A stretch of 64,000 nucleotides of DNA from Shewanella denitrificans OS217. Its GTDB lineage: Bacteria > Pseudomonadota > Gammaproteobacteria > Enterobacterales > Shewanellaceae. Below the pieces are notes generated by a model. That model saw nothing but the letters and a program-made list of their open reading frames with translations, was not told the origin of the DNA and ran no database searches. The stretch spans positions 4,030,001-4,094,000 of the forward strand of contig NC_007954.1 of assembly GCF_000013765.1 (NCBI RefSeq), written 5' to 3'. Positions 1 to 9,403 of the stretch are shown here, piece by piece. Each line of letters opens with the position of its first letter. The stretch's first letter is position 1. The position numbers and the translations under genes were made by a program.

Positions 1-1803
1 TATTTCGCCAGTGGTTTTATCTTGGCGCACCAAAATGGCATTACACAGGATAAAATTGGCCGTCTTTGTGCTCACCATAGATAAAATTGCATCGCAGTCG
101 AGCTGCCAATCTCGGGTTAAAGAGTGCAGACTATCAGTGCTGATTTGGTATTCAAACAGGCCTTGCTGCAGGGAAGCAAACCAAATCACTCCGGGAGAAA
201 CCTCCAGAAACGAGCCGATTTTCGACGGTATTTCTTGAGAAAAAAGCCCTAGTTTAGAGACATATTGACCTTGTTCATCCAAATAACCGAAGAAGCGGTT
301 ACCCGATAGCCAGAGTCTGCCTAAACTATCACGCAGCGTCGCAAAAATAATGGTACGAGAGGGGGCATCTTGTCCTAGTGCTAAAACATGTTCCACAGGA
401 TCTTTCATCCCAGACTGCCAATAATATAAGCCTTTATTGGTACCAAACCAGAGACGACCTGGCATACTCCAGTCAGCTTCTATGCTCAATACGATTTGGC
501 CCGTCAATGACTCAATTCCCTGAGTCCAAGTAGCAAAACTCATACTTTCGCCCGTTTGTTTGTGCACCACAAACAAACCATTACTGGTACCCAGCACGAG
601 ATAATCAGCATTCAAACTATTAAGCCGATAAATGCTGTCATTCACCTCAAAACCTGGAGGGATGATACCCTGAGACGTGCTGCTGGACTCATGGATAACG
701 GCTAAGCTGCCATCTGTACCCAGCCAGGTTTTATCTCCCTCGGAATAAATGGACCACACCATCTCAGTGTCGAGTTTATATTTTGAACTTTTGCTGTAAA
801 CATCCCTTAAAAAGTCAGCTTGGGGAGCAATCAGCGCCAGACCATCTCCAGAGCCCCCCACCCAAATAATTCCGCTGTCATCCACGGCCATGTCATGAAT
901 ATAATCTATCCGTGCCCGCTGTTTAAGCTCATCACCATAGAGCACATAATCAGCCGTTTCGGGTCGCCATAAGATCAAGCCTTTACGGCTCGCAATCCAC
1001 AAGTTCCCCTGCTTGTCTTCTAGCATTCGGCTCATAAAATAAGGCAGTTCTGAAATGATTTCTAGGCTCGAGGTCGCCTGTTCGAGTTTATGTAAGCCCT
1101 TGCTAGACAAAATCCATAATCGCCCTTTGCTATCCCTAAAAAGTCCCCGTATCGCTCCATAGGACTCTTTCCAAGGCAGGCTTGTCAGTAGCTCGCCTTC
1201 AGCGCTGCGCATCTCAAGTGTATGGGCACTGGCAAACAGTAAGCTGTTGTCACTGAGCTGTAGCATGTGACGCCAATTGACTTTATCGTCAAGTTTGCCT
1301 TTATGTATGAGCTGTAAACTAAAATCTTGTGAGTTGAAGCGATACAACTTGCCCGAAAATGTCAACAAGAGTAACTGACCATCTGCTTGCCTAACATAGG
1401 AAACAACGCCTTCATCAGCAAAGTAACGGCTCGATGAGGTTTTTCCCATTTCGGTGAAACGATTAGTGGGGATGTTATAGATGTATAACCGAGTTTGGCT
1501 ACTGACGAGTAGATGATCCGAATCGATATTGGTCACTAAATTGATATAACTGTCGAATAGCTGACTCTCGCCTGCCGTCTTGTCTACTCGGCGGATCTTA
1601 GAGTTACTTAATCGGTACAGCCCCTGCTCAGTTCCGAGCCACACAAAGCCATCCTCACCAAAGCTTATGTCATTAATCGTTGCTGTGGATAGGCCATCTC
1701 TGGCACTAAACACTCTCTGCACGAGTTCTTGCGCCATGGAAGGCACAATGCAACTGATGAATAAAAGAAGAATAACAAAAAACGGTTTTAGCATAGAAGG
1801 CAT
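1..1803 (-). CDS. Two-component regulator propeller sensor protein, partial (3' end outside window)
   Basis: The minus strand is open from the ATG at 1803 (or 1794) through position 1: 601 codons without a stop. The product begins with a basic/hydrophobic signal-like segment ending near SMAQE and continues as beta-propeller repeats of the Reg_prop type, with recurring GFVWLGTEQGL, GRLWILSSKGL, GNLWIASRKGL and GIIWVGGSGDG motifs. Such propellers are periplasmic sensors, normally followed by a Y_Y_Y domain, a membrane helix and an output domain (histidine kinase or GGDEF/EAL). The output part would lie beyond the window, so the kind of signalling cannot be read here. The architecture resembles the N-terminal half of the large protein at 56279-60841. 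A terminator of the upstream lpd gene separates the two. Confidence 0.85.
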   Translation of the reverse strand, partial: MPSMLKPFFVILLLFISCIVPSMAQELVQRVFSARDGLSTATINDISFGEDGFVWLGTEQGLYRLSNSKIRRVDKTAGESQLFDSYINLVTNIDSDHLLVSSQTRLYIYNIPTNRFTEMGKTSSSRYFADEGVVSYVRQADGQLLLLTFSGKLYRFNSQDFSLQLIHKGKLDDKVNWRHMLQLSDNSLLFASAHTLEMRSAEGELLTSLPWKESYGAIRGLFRDSKGRLWILSSKGLHKLEQATSSLEIISELPYFMSRMLEDKQGNLWIASRKGLILWRPETADYVLYGDELKQRARIDYIHDMAVDDSGIIWVGGSGDGLALIAPQADFLRDVYSKSSKYKLDTEMVWSIYSEGDKTWLGTDGSLAVIHESSSTSQGIIPPGFEVNDSIYRLNSLNADYLVLGTSNGLFVVHKQTGESMSFATWTQGIESLTGQIVLSIEADWSMPGRLWFGTNKGLYYWQSGMKDPVEHVLALGQDAPSRTIIFATLRDSLGRLWLSGNRFFGYLDEQGQYVSKLGLFSQEIPSKIGSFLEVSPGVIWFASLQQGLFEYQISTDSLHSLTRDWQLDCDAILSMVSTKTANFILCNAILVRQDKTTGEI

Positions 1804-1924
1804 GGGCTAAATACTCGAAAATAGGTCGCTTGAATTATGGGCTTTAGTCTTCATCCTTGCTGACAATAAGTTAAAATATCCAGTTTGTTCGGACAAATAT
1901 AACACTCATGACTGATTTTAGAAT

Positions 1925-1954
1925 AAAAAAAAGCACCCCTAAGGATGCTTTTTC
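1925..1954 (-). terminator. Intrinsic terminator after lpd
   Basis: On the minus strand the sequence reads AAAAAGCATCC, loop TTA(G), GGGGTGCTTTTTT. The G/C stem with one G-T pair and flanking A/T tracts is a classical Rho-independent terminator, about 15 nt after the lpd stop. It closes the pdh operon. Confidence 0.85.
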
Positions 1955-1968
1955 TAAAATCTAATCAA

Positions 1969-3399
1969 TTACTTCTTCTTTTTTGCCTTAGGATTAGGCA
2001 AGTCGGTAATCGAACCTTCATACATTTCTGCAGCAAGGCCTACAGACTCATGCAGAGTTGGGTGAGCATGGATGGTTAAGGCTAAATCTTCAGCATCACA
2101 ACCCATTTCGATGGCTAAACCAATTTCACCTAATAGCTCGCCGCCGTTAACGCCAACAATAGCACCACCGATAACGCGATGAGTCTCTTTGTCGAAAATT
2201 AACTTGGTCATGCCATCGCTGGCATCTGAAGCGATTGCGCGGCCGCTGGCTGCCCATGGGAACGTCGCCGTTTCGTAAGCAATACCTTGCTCTTTAGCTT
2301 CTTTCTCAGTCAGACCAACCCAAGCAACTTCCGGATCTGTATAGGCAATCGATGGGATAACTTTTGGATCGAAGTAATGCTTCATGCCAGAAATCACTTC
2401 TGCCGCCACATGGCCTTCATGCACGCCTTTGTGAGCCAGCATAGGTTGACCCACGATATCACCGATAGCGTAGATGTGCGGTACGTTAGTACGTAATTGC
2501 TTGTCTACATTGATGAAACCACGTTCATCAACCGCAACACCGGCTTTTTCGGCTTCGAGGAGCTTGCCATTTGGCGTACGGCCAATGGCCACTAGCACTA
2601 CGTCATAACGCACTGGCTCGCTTGGGGCTTTCTTGCCTTCCATAGTGACGTAGATACCATCTTCTTTGGCTTCTACCGCTGTCACTTTGGTTTCTAGCAT
2701 AAGATTAAATTTGTCTTTAATCTTCTTAGTAAACACGCGAATAACGTCTTTATCTGCAGCTGGGATAACTTGGTCAAACATTTCAACCACGTCAATTTTA
2801 CTGCCAAGGGATGCGAACACTGTGCCCATTTCTAGGCCGATGATACCGCCACCCATGACTAACATCTTGCCTGGTACTTCTTTTAGTTCTAAGGCGTCAG
2901 TCGAATCCCAAATACGTGGGTCTTCATGGGGAATAAATGGCAGTTTGATTGGGCGTGAGCCTGCAGCAATAATGGCTTGCTCGAAAGTCACCACAGTGAC
3001 TGTGCCGTCTTCAGCCGTCACTTCAAGGGTGTTAGGGCTGGTAAATTTACCCAGACCGTTAACCACGTTAACTTTACGCATCTTAGACATGCCGCCTAAT
3101 CCGCCGGTTAACTGGCCAATCACTTTCTCTTTAAAACCGCGTAACTTGTCTAAATCAATCTTTGGCTCGCCAAACACGACGCCGTGTGCAGCAACGGCTT
3201 TAGCTTCTTCAATCACTTTAGCAACGTGCAATAAAGCCTTTGAAGGGATACAACCAACATTTAGACACACACCACCTAAAGTGCTGAAACGCTCAACAAT
3301 GACAGTGTCTAAGCCTAGGTCTGCTGCACGAAACGCCGCAGAATAACCCGCAGGACCCGCACCTAATACAACTACCTGAGTTTTAATTTCGTTGCTCAT
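1969..3399 (-). CDS. lpd: Dihydrolipoyl dehydrogenase (E3)
   Basis: FAD flavoprotein that reoxidises dihydrolipoamide on E2 of the pyruvate and 2-oxoglutarate dehydrogenase complexes, reducing NAD+. The sequence is near-identical in layout to E. coli Lpd: FAD-binding GAGPAG at residues 13-18, redox disulfide GGVCLNVGCIPSK with Cys45 and Cys50, NAD-binding GGGIIGLEMG, and the C-terminal catalytic HPTLHES. I place the start at ATG 3399 (MSNEIKTQ, 476 aa) because AGAGGAAAAC precedes it and it matches family length; an upstream in-frame start would add seven residues. It is the last gene of pdhR-aceE-aceF-lpd. A spacer of about 240 bp containing inverted repeats separates it from aceF, so it may also have its own promoter, as expected for an enzyme shared with other complexes. 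Confidence 0.97.
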   Translation of the reverse strand: MSNEIKTQVVVLGAGPAGYSAAFRAADLGLDTVIVERFSTLGGVCLNVGCIPSKALLHVAKVIEEAKAVAAHGVVFGEPKIDLDKLRGFKEKVIGQLTGGLGGMSKMRKVNVVNGLGKFTSPNTLEVTAEDGTVTVVTFEQAIIAAGSRPIKLPFIPHEDPRIWDSTDALELKEVPGKMLVMGGGIIGLEMGTVFASLGSKIDVVEMFDQVIPAADKDVIRVFTKKIKDKFNLMLETKVTAVEAKEDGIYVTMEGKKAPSEPVRYDVVLVAIGRTPNGKLLEAEKAGVAVDERGFINVDKQLRTNVPHIYAIGDIVGQPMLAHKGVHEGHVAAEVISGMKHYFDPKVIPSIAYTDPEVAWVGLTEKEAKEQGIAYETATFPWAASGRAIASDASDGMTKLIFDKETHRVIGGAIVGVNGGELLGEIGLAIEMGCDAEDLALTIHAHPTLHESVGLAAEMYEGSITDLPNPKAKKKK

Positions 3400-3538
3400 G
3401 TTTTCCTCTATCCTTTGCAATTGGCGGGCAAACCGCCTTGTAGCCAGATCATGTTAGTTGAGCGCATTTTACACTTTGTTTAACACTAATCACAATCCTA
3501 GTAGGCTCGATTCACTCGTCTCTTTATGTAAACAAAAT

Positions 3539-3564
3539 AGGCTGCCTGAATTCTCAAGCAGCCT
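3539..3564 (-). terminator. Possible terminator/hairpin after aceF
   Basis: AGGCTGC (3539-3545) pairs perfectly with GCAGCCT (3558-3564) across a 12-nt loop. On the minus strand the stem is followed by a T-rich run (TATTTTG). It would partly separate aceF from lpd transcription. Confidence 0.5.
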
Positions 3565-3565
3565 T

Positions 3566-3632
3566 TATACCCAATCAACCTCGCCTTTTAGGAGCCACTC
3601 ATTACTTTGCATCTTGAAGTTGACTGGGTATA
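3566..3632. repeat. Imperfect 13-bp inverted repeat between aceF and lpd
   Basis: TATACCCAATCAA at 3566-3578 is mirrored by TTGACTGGGTATA at 3620-3632 (12 of 13 positions pair), with about 41 nt between. Terminal TATACCCA arms of this type look like the ends of small dispersed non-autonomous elements of marine gammaproteobacteria; that family link is from memory only. Confidence 0.5.
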
Positions 3633-3636
3633 GGTA

Positions 3637-5535
3637 TTACAACACTAAGGTACGAATATCTGATAAGCACTGATTCAGATAGGTAATAAACCTTGCTCCA
3701 TCAGCGCCGTCAATCACACGGTGATCGTATGATAGTGACAACGGTAGCATTAAGCGTGGAGCGAACTCTTTACCATTCCACACTGGTTTAAAGTCAGATT
3801 TAGACACACCTAAGATAGCCACTTCCGGCGCATTGACTATTGGTGTAAATGCTGTGCCGCCAATACCGCCAAGGCTTGAAATAGTGAAACAGCCGCCTTG
3901 CATATCAGATGCCGTTAACTTGCCATCGCGAGCTTTTTTCGATACCTGTTTAAGCTCGTTCGATAACTCGTGGATGCCTTTTTTATTGACATCTTTAAAC
4001 ACAGGCACCACAAGACCGTTTGGCGTATCAACCGCAATACCAATGTTGACATACTTCTTCAAAATTAAGCTTTCGCCATCTTCTGATAATGAAGAGTTAA
4101 ACGTTGGATAAGCTTCTAAGGCTTTAGCGACCGCTTTCATGATGAACACCAGTGGGGTGATCTTCATGCCAGAATCTTTCTTAGCTTCTAGTGCATTTTG
4201 TGCCTTACGGAAGTCTTCAAGCTCGGTAATATCGGCATCATCCCACTGAGTAACATGAGGGATTTTCACCCAGTTACGGTGAAGGTTAGCACCAGAAATC
4301 TTCTGAATACGCGATAAAGGCTTAACTTCAGTTTCGCCAAACTTGTTAAAGTCAACTTTTGGCCATGGGAGTAGATTTAGCTCACCGCCGCCATTACCTG
4401 CTGATTTAACCGCGCCAGATTCAACTTGCTTGACCGCCGCTTTCACGTAGTTTTGCACGTCTTCTTTAACCACACGACCTTTGCGACCAGTGCCTTTTAC
4501 GTTAGCCAGGTTAACCCCTAGCTCACGGGCCATGCGGCGAATAACAGGTGATGCATGGGCATAAGCACTGTTTTCAACAAAATCTTCTTTTGCCACTACA
4601 GAAGCTGTTTGTGCAGGAGCCGCCGGCGCTTGAGTCGCTGCAACGGGTGCACTGACTGCAGGAGTCGCAGCTTGCGCGCTACCCGCCACCTCAAAGGTCA
4701 TAATTAATGAGCCAGTTGATACTTTATCGCCTTGGCTAACAATAATTGACTTCACGGTTCCAGCAAATGGTGTTGGCACTTCCATAGCCGCTTTATCGCC
4801 TTCAACGCTAATTAAAGATTGCTCTTCTGCAACTGTGTCACCCACTTTTACCATCACTTCGGTAACTATGACTTCGTCGCCACCGATATCGGGTACGTTA
4901 ACATCCTGAACCGCTGCAGTGGTTGCCACTGCAGCTACCGCTTGTGGAGCAGCTTGTGTTGCAGGAGCCGCAGTTGGTGCGCTGCCTGCCACTTCAAATA
5001 CCATCACAAGTGAGCCAGTTGAGACGTTATCGCCAACAGCCACTTTGATTTCTTTAAGCACACCTGCAAAGGGTGCAGGCACTTCCATCGCCGCTTTGTC
5101 GCCTTCAACGCTAAATAAGGCTTGCTCCTCGGTAATGGTGTCGCCAAGCTTAACTAAAATTTCGGTCACTGACACTTCATCGCCGCCAATATCTGGCACA
5201 TGCACTTCTTTTAGCACAGGAGCAGCACTTGCCGCTGACGCACTAGCGACAGACGCTTGTGGTACAGCACTGGCAACGGGTGCTTGTGATGCTGCAGGCG
5301 CGGCATCTGACTCAAAAATCATAATTAATGAGTCGGTCGCGACCTTGTCGCCCACTTTCACTTTAATTTCTTTCACAATCCCCGCAGCAGAGGCTGGTAC
5401 TTCCATTGCAGCTTTATCGCCTTCAACAGAAATCAGCGATTGTTCTTCTTCAACCTTGTCACCTACGCTAACTAAGATCTCAGTAACTTCAACCTCATCC
5501 GCACCTATATCCGGTACATTAATTTCGATTGCCAT
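3637..5535 (-). CDS. aceF: Dihydrolipoyllysine acetyltransferase (E2 of pyruvate dehydrogenase)
   Basis: Core subunit that transfers acetyl groups from lipoyl-lysine to CoA. From ATG 5535 (632 aa, with AAGAGG upstream) three lipoyl domains are visible, each with an EGDKAAMEV lysine site (Lys41, Lys147 and Lys248). Ala/Pro-rich swinging linkers separate them. A peripheral-subunit-binding domain follows (ASPVIRRMARELGVNL...GTGRKGRV), then the catalytic domain with the terminal active-site DHRVIDGADG. Three lipoyl domains are as in E. coli. It starts 13 nt after the aceE stop, so the two are cotranscribed. A longer reading from 5598 would overlap aceE and lacks homology, so I reject it. Confidence 0.97.
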   Translation of the reverse strand: MAIEINVPDIGADEVEVTEILVSVGDKVEEEQSLISVEGDKAAMEVPASAAGIVKEIKVKVGDKVATDSLIMIFESDAAPAASQAPVASAVPQASVASASAASAAPVLKEVHVPDIGGDEVSVTEILVKLGDTITEEQALFSVEGDKAAMEVPAPFAGVLKEIKVAVGDNVSTGSLVMVFEVAGSAPTAAPATQAAPQAVAAVATTAAVQDVNVPDIGGDEVIVTEVMVKVGDTVAEEQSLISVEGDKAAMEVPTPFAGTVKSIIVSQGDKVSTGSLIMTFEVAGSAQAATPAVSAPVAATQAPAAPAQTASVVAKEDFVENSAYAHASPVIRRMARELGVNLANVKGTGRKGRVVKEDVQNYVKAAVKQVESGAVKSAGNGGGELNLLPWPKVDFNKFGETEVKPLSRIQKISGANLHRNWVKIPHVTQWDDADITELEDFRKAQNALEAKKDSGMKITPLVFIMKAVAKALEAYPTFNSSLSEDGESLILKKYVNIGIAVDTPNGLVVPVFKDVNKKGIHELSNELKQVSKKARDGKLTASDMQGGCFTISSLGGIGGTAFTPIVNAPEVAILGVSKSDFKPVWNGKEFAPRLMLPLSLSYDHRVIDGADGARFITYLNQCLSDIRTLVL

Positions 5536-5548
5536 TGTATATTGCCTC

Positions 5549-8209
5549 TTATGCGTATAATGGGTTGGTCTTTTCGGTGTCGATAGCGAACTTAGCAATC
5601 GCTTGTGTTACGACTGACTTTTCGATATCGCCACGTTTAGCCAGTTCACTCAGCGCCGCTACCACCACATATCCGGCATTGACTTCAAAGTGACGGCGTA
5701 AGTTTTCACGGCTATCTGAGCGGCCAAAACCATCGGTACCCAATACTTTGTAAGACACAGACGGCATGTAAGCACGTACTTGCTCAGCATAGTTCTTCAT
5801 ATAGTCAGTCGCAGCAATCGCAGGCTCAATGCCCAAGACTGTGGTGATATAAGCTTGCTTGGCGTCCGATTCAGGGTGCAGCATGTTGTAACGCTCAGTG
5901 TCTTGACCATCACGAGCAAGCTCGTTAAATGAGGTCACTGAGAATACGTCTGATGCCACATCATATTCTTCACTTAGAATTTGCGCCGCTTTACGTACTT
6001 CGTTCATTATTGTGCCTGAGCTCATTAGCTGTACTTTCTTGCTGCCTTTGTGCGACTCAAGCTTATAAATCCCCTTACGAATGCCTGCTTCGCTACCTGC
6101 TGGCATGGCTGGCATGGCGTAGTTTTCATTCATTAAGGTTAAGTAATAGAACACGTTTTCTTGGTTGCCATACATACGACGAATACCGTCTTGGATGATA
6201 ACCGCGACTTCATAAGCAAATGTTGGATCGTATGAAATACAGTTAGGAATCGTGCTTGCTTGAACATGGCTGTGGCCATCTTCATGCTGTAAACCTTCAC
6301 CATTTAAGGTAGTACGACCCGCTGTTGCGCCAAGTAAGAAACCACGCGCTTGTTGGTCACCTGCAAGCCATGCCATATCACCTACACGTTGGAAACCAAA
6401 CATAGAGTAGTAAATATAGAAAGGGATCATGGGTAAATTGTTAGTGCTGTACGAAGTTGCCGCGGCAACCCAAGATGACATAGCACCTAACTCGTTAATC
6501 CCCTCTTGCAATACTTGACCTGAGGTGGCTTCTTTATAGTAAGACACAACGGCGCGATCTTCAGGAGTATAAGTTTGACCTGATGGGTTATAAATACCTA
6601 TTTGACGGAATAAGCCTTCCATACCAAAGGTACGTGCTTCATCGGCAATAATTGGCACGATATTCTGGCCGATGCCTTTATCTTTAAGCAGAATATTTAA
6701 GGTACGCACAAACGCCATTGTTGATGAAATTTCGCGCTTTTGCTCTTCAAGCAGTGGCGTAAATTCTTCCAGTGCGGGCAGGGTTAAACTCTCTGTGAAA
6801 TTAGGTAAACGCTGCGGCGTGTAGCCATGTAGCGCTTTACGACGAGCATGTAAGTACTCGTGCTCTTTAGAACCCTCTTCAAGAGTTAAATAAGGTAAAG
6901 ACTCGACCACTTCATCGGTTAACAGATCTTGTAGGCCTAAACGATCACGTAATTGAAGCACATGGGTCATGTCCATTTTCTTCACTTGGTGAGCGATGTT
7001 TTTACCTTCTGCGGCCTCACCCATGCCATAACCTTTAACGGTTTTAGCTAAAATAACCGTTGGGCGCCCCTTAGTTTCTTGCGCGTTTTTATAAGCCGTG
7101 TACAGCTTAGATGGCTCATGACCACCACGCTTCAGGGCGAAGATTTCTGCATCTGTCATATCAGACACTAATGCCGCAGTTTCTGGATATTTACCAAAGA
7201 AGTGCTTACGGACATAAGCGCCATCTTTTGATTTAAAGGTTTGATAGTCACCGTCAACGGTTTCATTCATTAATTGCAATAACTTACCTGAGGTGTCTTT
7301 GGCAATTAGCGCATCCCAGTTGTTACCCCAAATCACCTTGATAACGTTCCAACCTGCACCACGGAATAAACCTTCAAGCTCTTGAATAATCTTACCGTTA
7401 CCCATTACAGGGCCGTCGAGGCGCTGTAAGTTACAGTTAATTAAAAAACATAAGTTATCGAGTTTTTCACGGGCAGCAAACGAAATAGCGCCACGAGATT
7501 CTGGCTCGTCCATCTCGCCATCACCTAAGAAGGCGTAAACCCGCTGCGCAGAAGTATCTTTTAGGCCACGACCGTCAAGGTATTTTAAGAAACGCGCTTG
7601 ATAAATGGCCGACATTGGACCTAAGCCCATAGATACCGTTGGGAACTGCCAAAACTCAGGCATTAATTTAGGGTGTGGATACGAAGGGATGCCTTTTCCA
7701 TCCACTTCCTGACGGAAGTTATCTAATTGATCCGCCGTTAAACGACCTTCAACAAAGGCACGAGCATAAATACCTGGGGAGATATGGCCTTGATAATAGA
7801 CTAAATCGCCACCGTCTTTTTCATTAGGTGCGCGGAAAAAGTGGTTAAAACAGGTTTCGTAAAACGCGGCTGAAGATTGGTAAGACGCCATGTGGCCGCC
7901 AAGATCTAAATCTTTTTTCGATGCGCGCAACACTATCATGATTGCGTTCCAACGTATGATAGAACGGATACGGCGCTCTAATGTGGTATCCCCTGGATAC
8001 GCTGGCTCATCTTTGGTGGCAATGGTGTTAACATAGTTGGTAGTCACGCCAGTCGGCATATCAACGCCATCTAAGCGAGCTTTATCTAGTACTTGTTCAA
8101 GTAAGTACTGAGCACGTTCCACACCTTCTTCGCGTACAACAGATTCTAAAGCAGACAACCACTCGCTAGTTTCTTGTGGATCAACATCTTTTAGCATATG
8201 TTCAGACAT
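5549..8209 (-). CDS. aceE: Pyruvate dehydrogenase E1 component, homodimeric type
   Basis: Thiamine-diphosphate enzyme that decarboxylates pyruvate and acetylates the lipoyl groups of AceF. At 886 aa from ATG 8209 it matches the 887-aa E. coli protein. Recognisable parts are the N-terminal E2-binding segment (DVDPQETSEW), the ThDP/Mg motif GDGEMDEPES followed by NCNLQRLDG, and the central DEARTFGMEGLFRQ segment. A TTG-initiated extension to 8245 is not conserved. A TAGGAA sequence lies about 12 nt upstream of the chosen start. It is the first structural gene behind pdhR, about 100 bp away. Confidence 0.97.
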   Translation of the reverse strand: MSEHMLKDVDPQETSEWLSALESVVREEGVERAQYLLEQVLDKARLDGVDMPTGVTTNYVNTIATKDEPAYPGDTTLERRIRSIIRWNAIMIVLRASKKDLDLGGHMASYQSSAAFYETCFNHFFRAPNEKDGGDLVYYQGHISPGIYARAFVEGRLTADQLDNFRQEVDGKGIPSYPHPKLMPEFWQFPTVSMGLGPMSAIYQARFLKYLDGRGLKDTSAQRVYAFLGDGEMDEPESRGAISFAAREKLDNLCFLINCNLQRLDGPVMGNGKIIQELEGLFRGAGWNVIKVIWGNNWDALIAKDTSGKLLQLMNETVDGDYQTFKSKDGAYVRKHFFGKYPETAALVSDMTDAEIFALKRGGHEPSKLYTAYKNAQETKGRPTVILAKTVKGYGMGEAAEGKNIAHQVKKMDMTHVLQLRDRLGLQDLLTDEVVESLPYLTLEEGSKEHEYLHARRKALHGYTPQRLPNFTESLTLPALEEFTPLLEEQKREISSTMAFVRTLNILLKDKGIGQNIVPIIADEARTFGMEGLFRQIGIYNPSGQTYTPEDRAVVSYYKEATSGQVLQEGINELGAMSSWVAAATSYSTNNLPMIPFYIYYSMFGFQRVGDMAWLAGDQQARGFLLGATAGRTTLNGEGLQHEDGHSHVQASTIPNCISYDPTFAYEVAVIIQDGIRRMYGNQENVFYYLTLMNENYAMPAMPAGSEAGIRKGIYKLESHKGSKKVQLMSSGTIMNEVRKAAQILSEEYDVASDVFSVTSFNELARDGQDTERYNMLHPESDAKQAYITTVLGIEPAIAATDYMKNYAEQVRAYMPSVSYKVLGTDGFGRSDSRENLRRHFEVNAGYVVVAALSELAKRGDIEKSVVTQAIAKFAIDTEKTNPLYA

Positions 8210-8310
8210 TGGCAATGCTTTCCTATACGTTTGCTTAACCCACAATTGCAGATTAAGTTTATGTTTTAAAATGAACTAAAGTGTCAGGCTTGGCGCTTAA
8301 AGAGCTTGGC

Positions 8311-9063
8311 CTATCCACCGCTCTTTAAACGTCGCAGACTACGCTGCAATCGACTATCTTCTTCCCGCACTGCCAGCATGATCTCTTCAATGTAACTTAA
8401 ATGTTCATTAGAGGCTTCGCGGGCGGCGTCAGGATCACGGCGAACGATGGCAGCAAGCAAGGCTCGTCTGTGTTCGTTTGCCATTTTGGAGGCTTCTTCG
8501 CGTCGGCTGAGAAGTTCCAGGTTCTGGGCCACATTTTTATGCAGCACAGGAGTTAAACTGAGTACTAAATGCAACATGGCCACATTGTGTGAGGCCTCGG
8601 CGACGGCGCGATAAAATCGTACTATGGCATCCGCTTGGGCCTCTATTTCTGTGGCCTTTTCAACTTCGAGAATGCAATTTTGAATATTTTGCATATCGGC
8701 ATCGTTGCCACGTAGCGCTGCAAAGTAGGCCATCATGCCTTCGGTGGCATGGCGAAACTCCAGTAAGTCATACTGACTTTCCGAATCGTTGTGCATCAGC
8801 TCAACGATGGGATCGGCAAGACTCTGCCACAGTTGTTCCTTAACATAAGTGCCTCCACCTTGACGGCGCATTAGCAGGCCTTTGGCCTCTAATTTTTGAA
8901 TAGCCTCACGCAAAGAAGGCCGTGACACTTCAAATTGCACGGCGAGTTCTCGTTCTGGGGGGAGTTTCTGACCTGGCTGTAAGCTGCCCTCGAGGATCAT
9001 ACGTTCGAGTTGCTCCATGATCACATCAGAAATCTTTGGCTGGGTAATCTTGCTATAAGCCAT
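8311..9063 (-). CDS. pdhR: Pyruvate-responsive GntR/FadR-family repressor PdhR
   Basis: Repressor of the pdh operon that is released by pyruvate. The 250-aa product from ATG 9063 begins MAYSKITQPKISDVI, almost as in E. coli PdhR, with the GntR winged helix (PPERELAVQFEVSRPSLREAI) and the FadR-type all-helical C-terminal ligand domain (ESQYDLLEFRHATEG...). GAGGGCC precedes the start. It lies just upstream of aceE on the same strand, with a perfect PdhR-type palindrome 22 nt upstream of its start codon, which implies autorepression of the operon. Confidence 0.95.
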   Translation of the reverse strand: MAYSKITQPKISDVIMEQLERMILEGSLQPGQKLPPERELAVQFEVSRPSLREAIQKLEAKGLLMRRQGGGTYVKEQLWQSLADPIVELMHNDSESQYDLLEFRHATEGMMAYFAALRGNDADMQNIQNCILEVEKATEIEAQADAIVRFYRAVAEASHNVAMLHLVLSLTPVLHKNVAQNLELLSRREEASKMANEHRRALLAAIVRRDPDAAREASNEHLSYIEEIMLAVREEDSRLQRSLRRLKSGG

Positions 9064-9084
9064 CTGGCCCTCAATCATTCTGTC

Positions 9085-9101
9085 AATTGGTCTTACCAAT
9101 T
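9085..9101 (-). promoter_or_regulatory. PdhR operator (palindrome upstream of pdhR)
   Basis: AATTGGT-CTT-ACCAATT is a perfect 7+3+7 palindrome. It agrees with the E. coli PdhR consensus, ATTGGTnnnACCAAT. It lies 22-38 nt before the pdhR start, so bound PdhR would block transcription of pdhR-aceEF-lpd. Confidence 0.85.
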
Positions 9102-9403
9102 TATATGAGAGCGCGCACTTTATCAAATCTGCTAATTTATGTCTAGGGAGACCAAACTCACCCGACCAATGGTATTAGCTTATAACAGTGCTACAAAGCG
9201 CAAACCCACAGCATAGACGAAAAATCGCGACAAGGGGTCAGACCATTTGACAAACTGGAGGTAAATCCATCTTATCTATTAGCCAGAGTGACATAATATG
9301 AAGCTAACCAAGGGAACCAATCGAAGTTTGAGTTAATAAAGTAAGGCAAAAGACAATGGAGAGAGCCAACAGCTGCCTGCTCGCTCCACATGGGCTGATG
9401 AGG
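9102..9403. other. Intergenic region between ampE and pdhR
   Basis: About 300 bp without a convincing gene. It should hold the pdh promoter. A GGGGTCAGACC motif at 9235-9245 resembles sequences often seen next to REP-associated transposase genes, but no transposase remnant is seen here. No terminator hairpin was recognised after ampE. Confidence 0.4.

Noticed and set aside
8210..8245. N-terminal extension of aceE (and similar extensions of aceF, lpd, pdhR, purH, comM, coaE)
   Set aside because: Added residues are not conserved, start with weak codons or overlap neighbours, while internal ATGs have ribosome sites and family length.
9232..9245. GGGGTCAGACC motif as evidence for a REP transposase at pdhR
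   Set aside because: No transposase or second motif lies nearby; one short motif is not enough to call an element.
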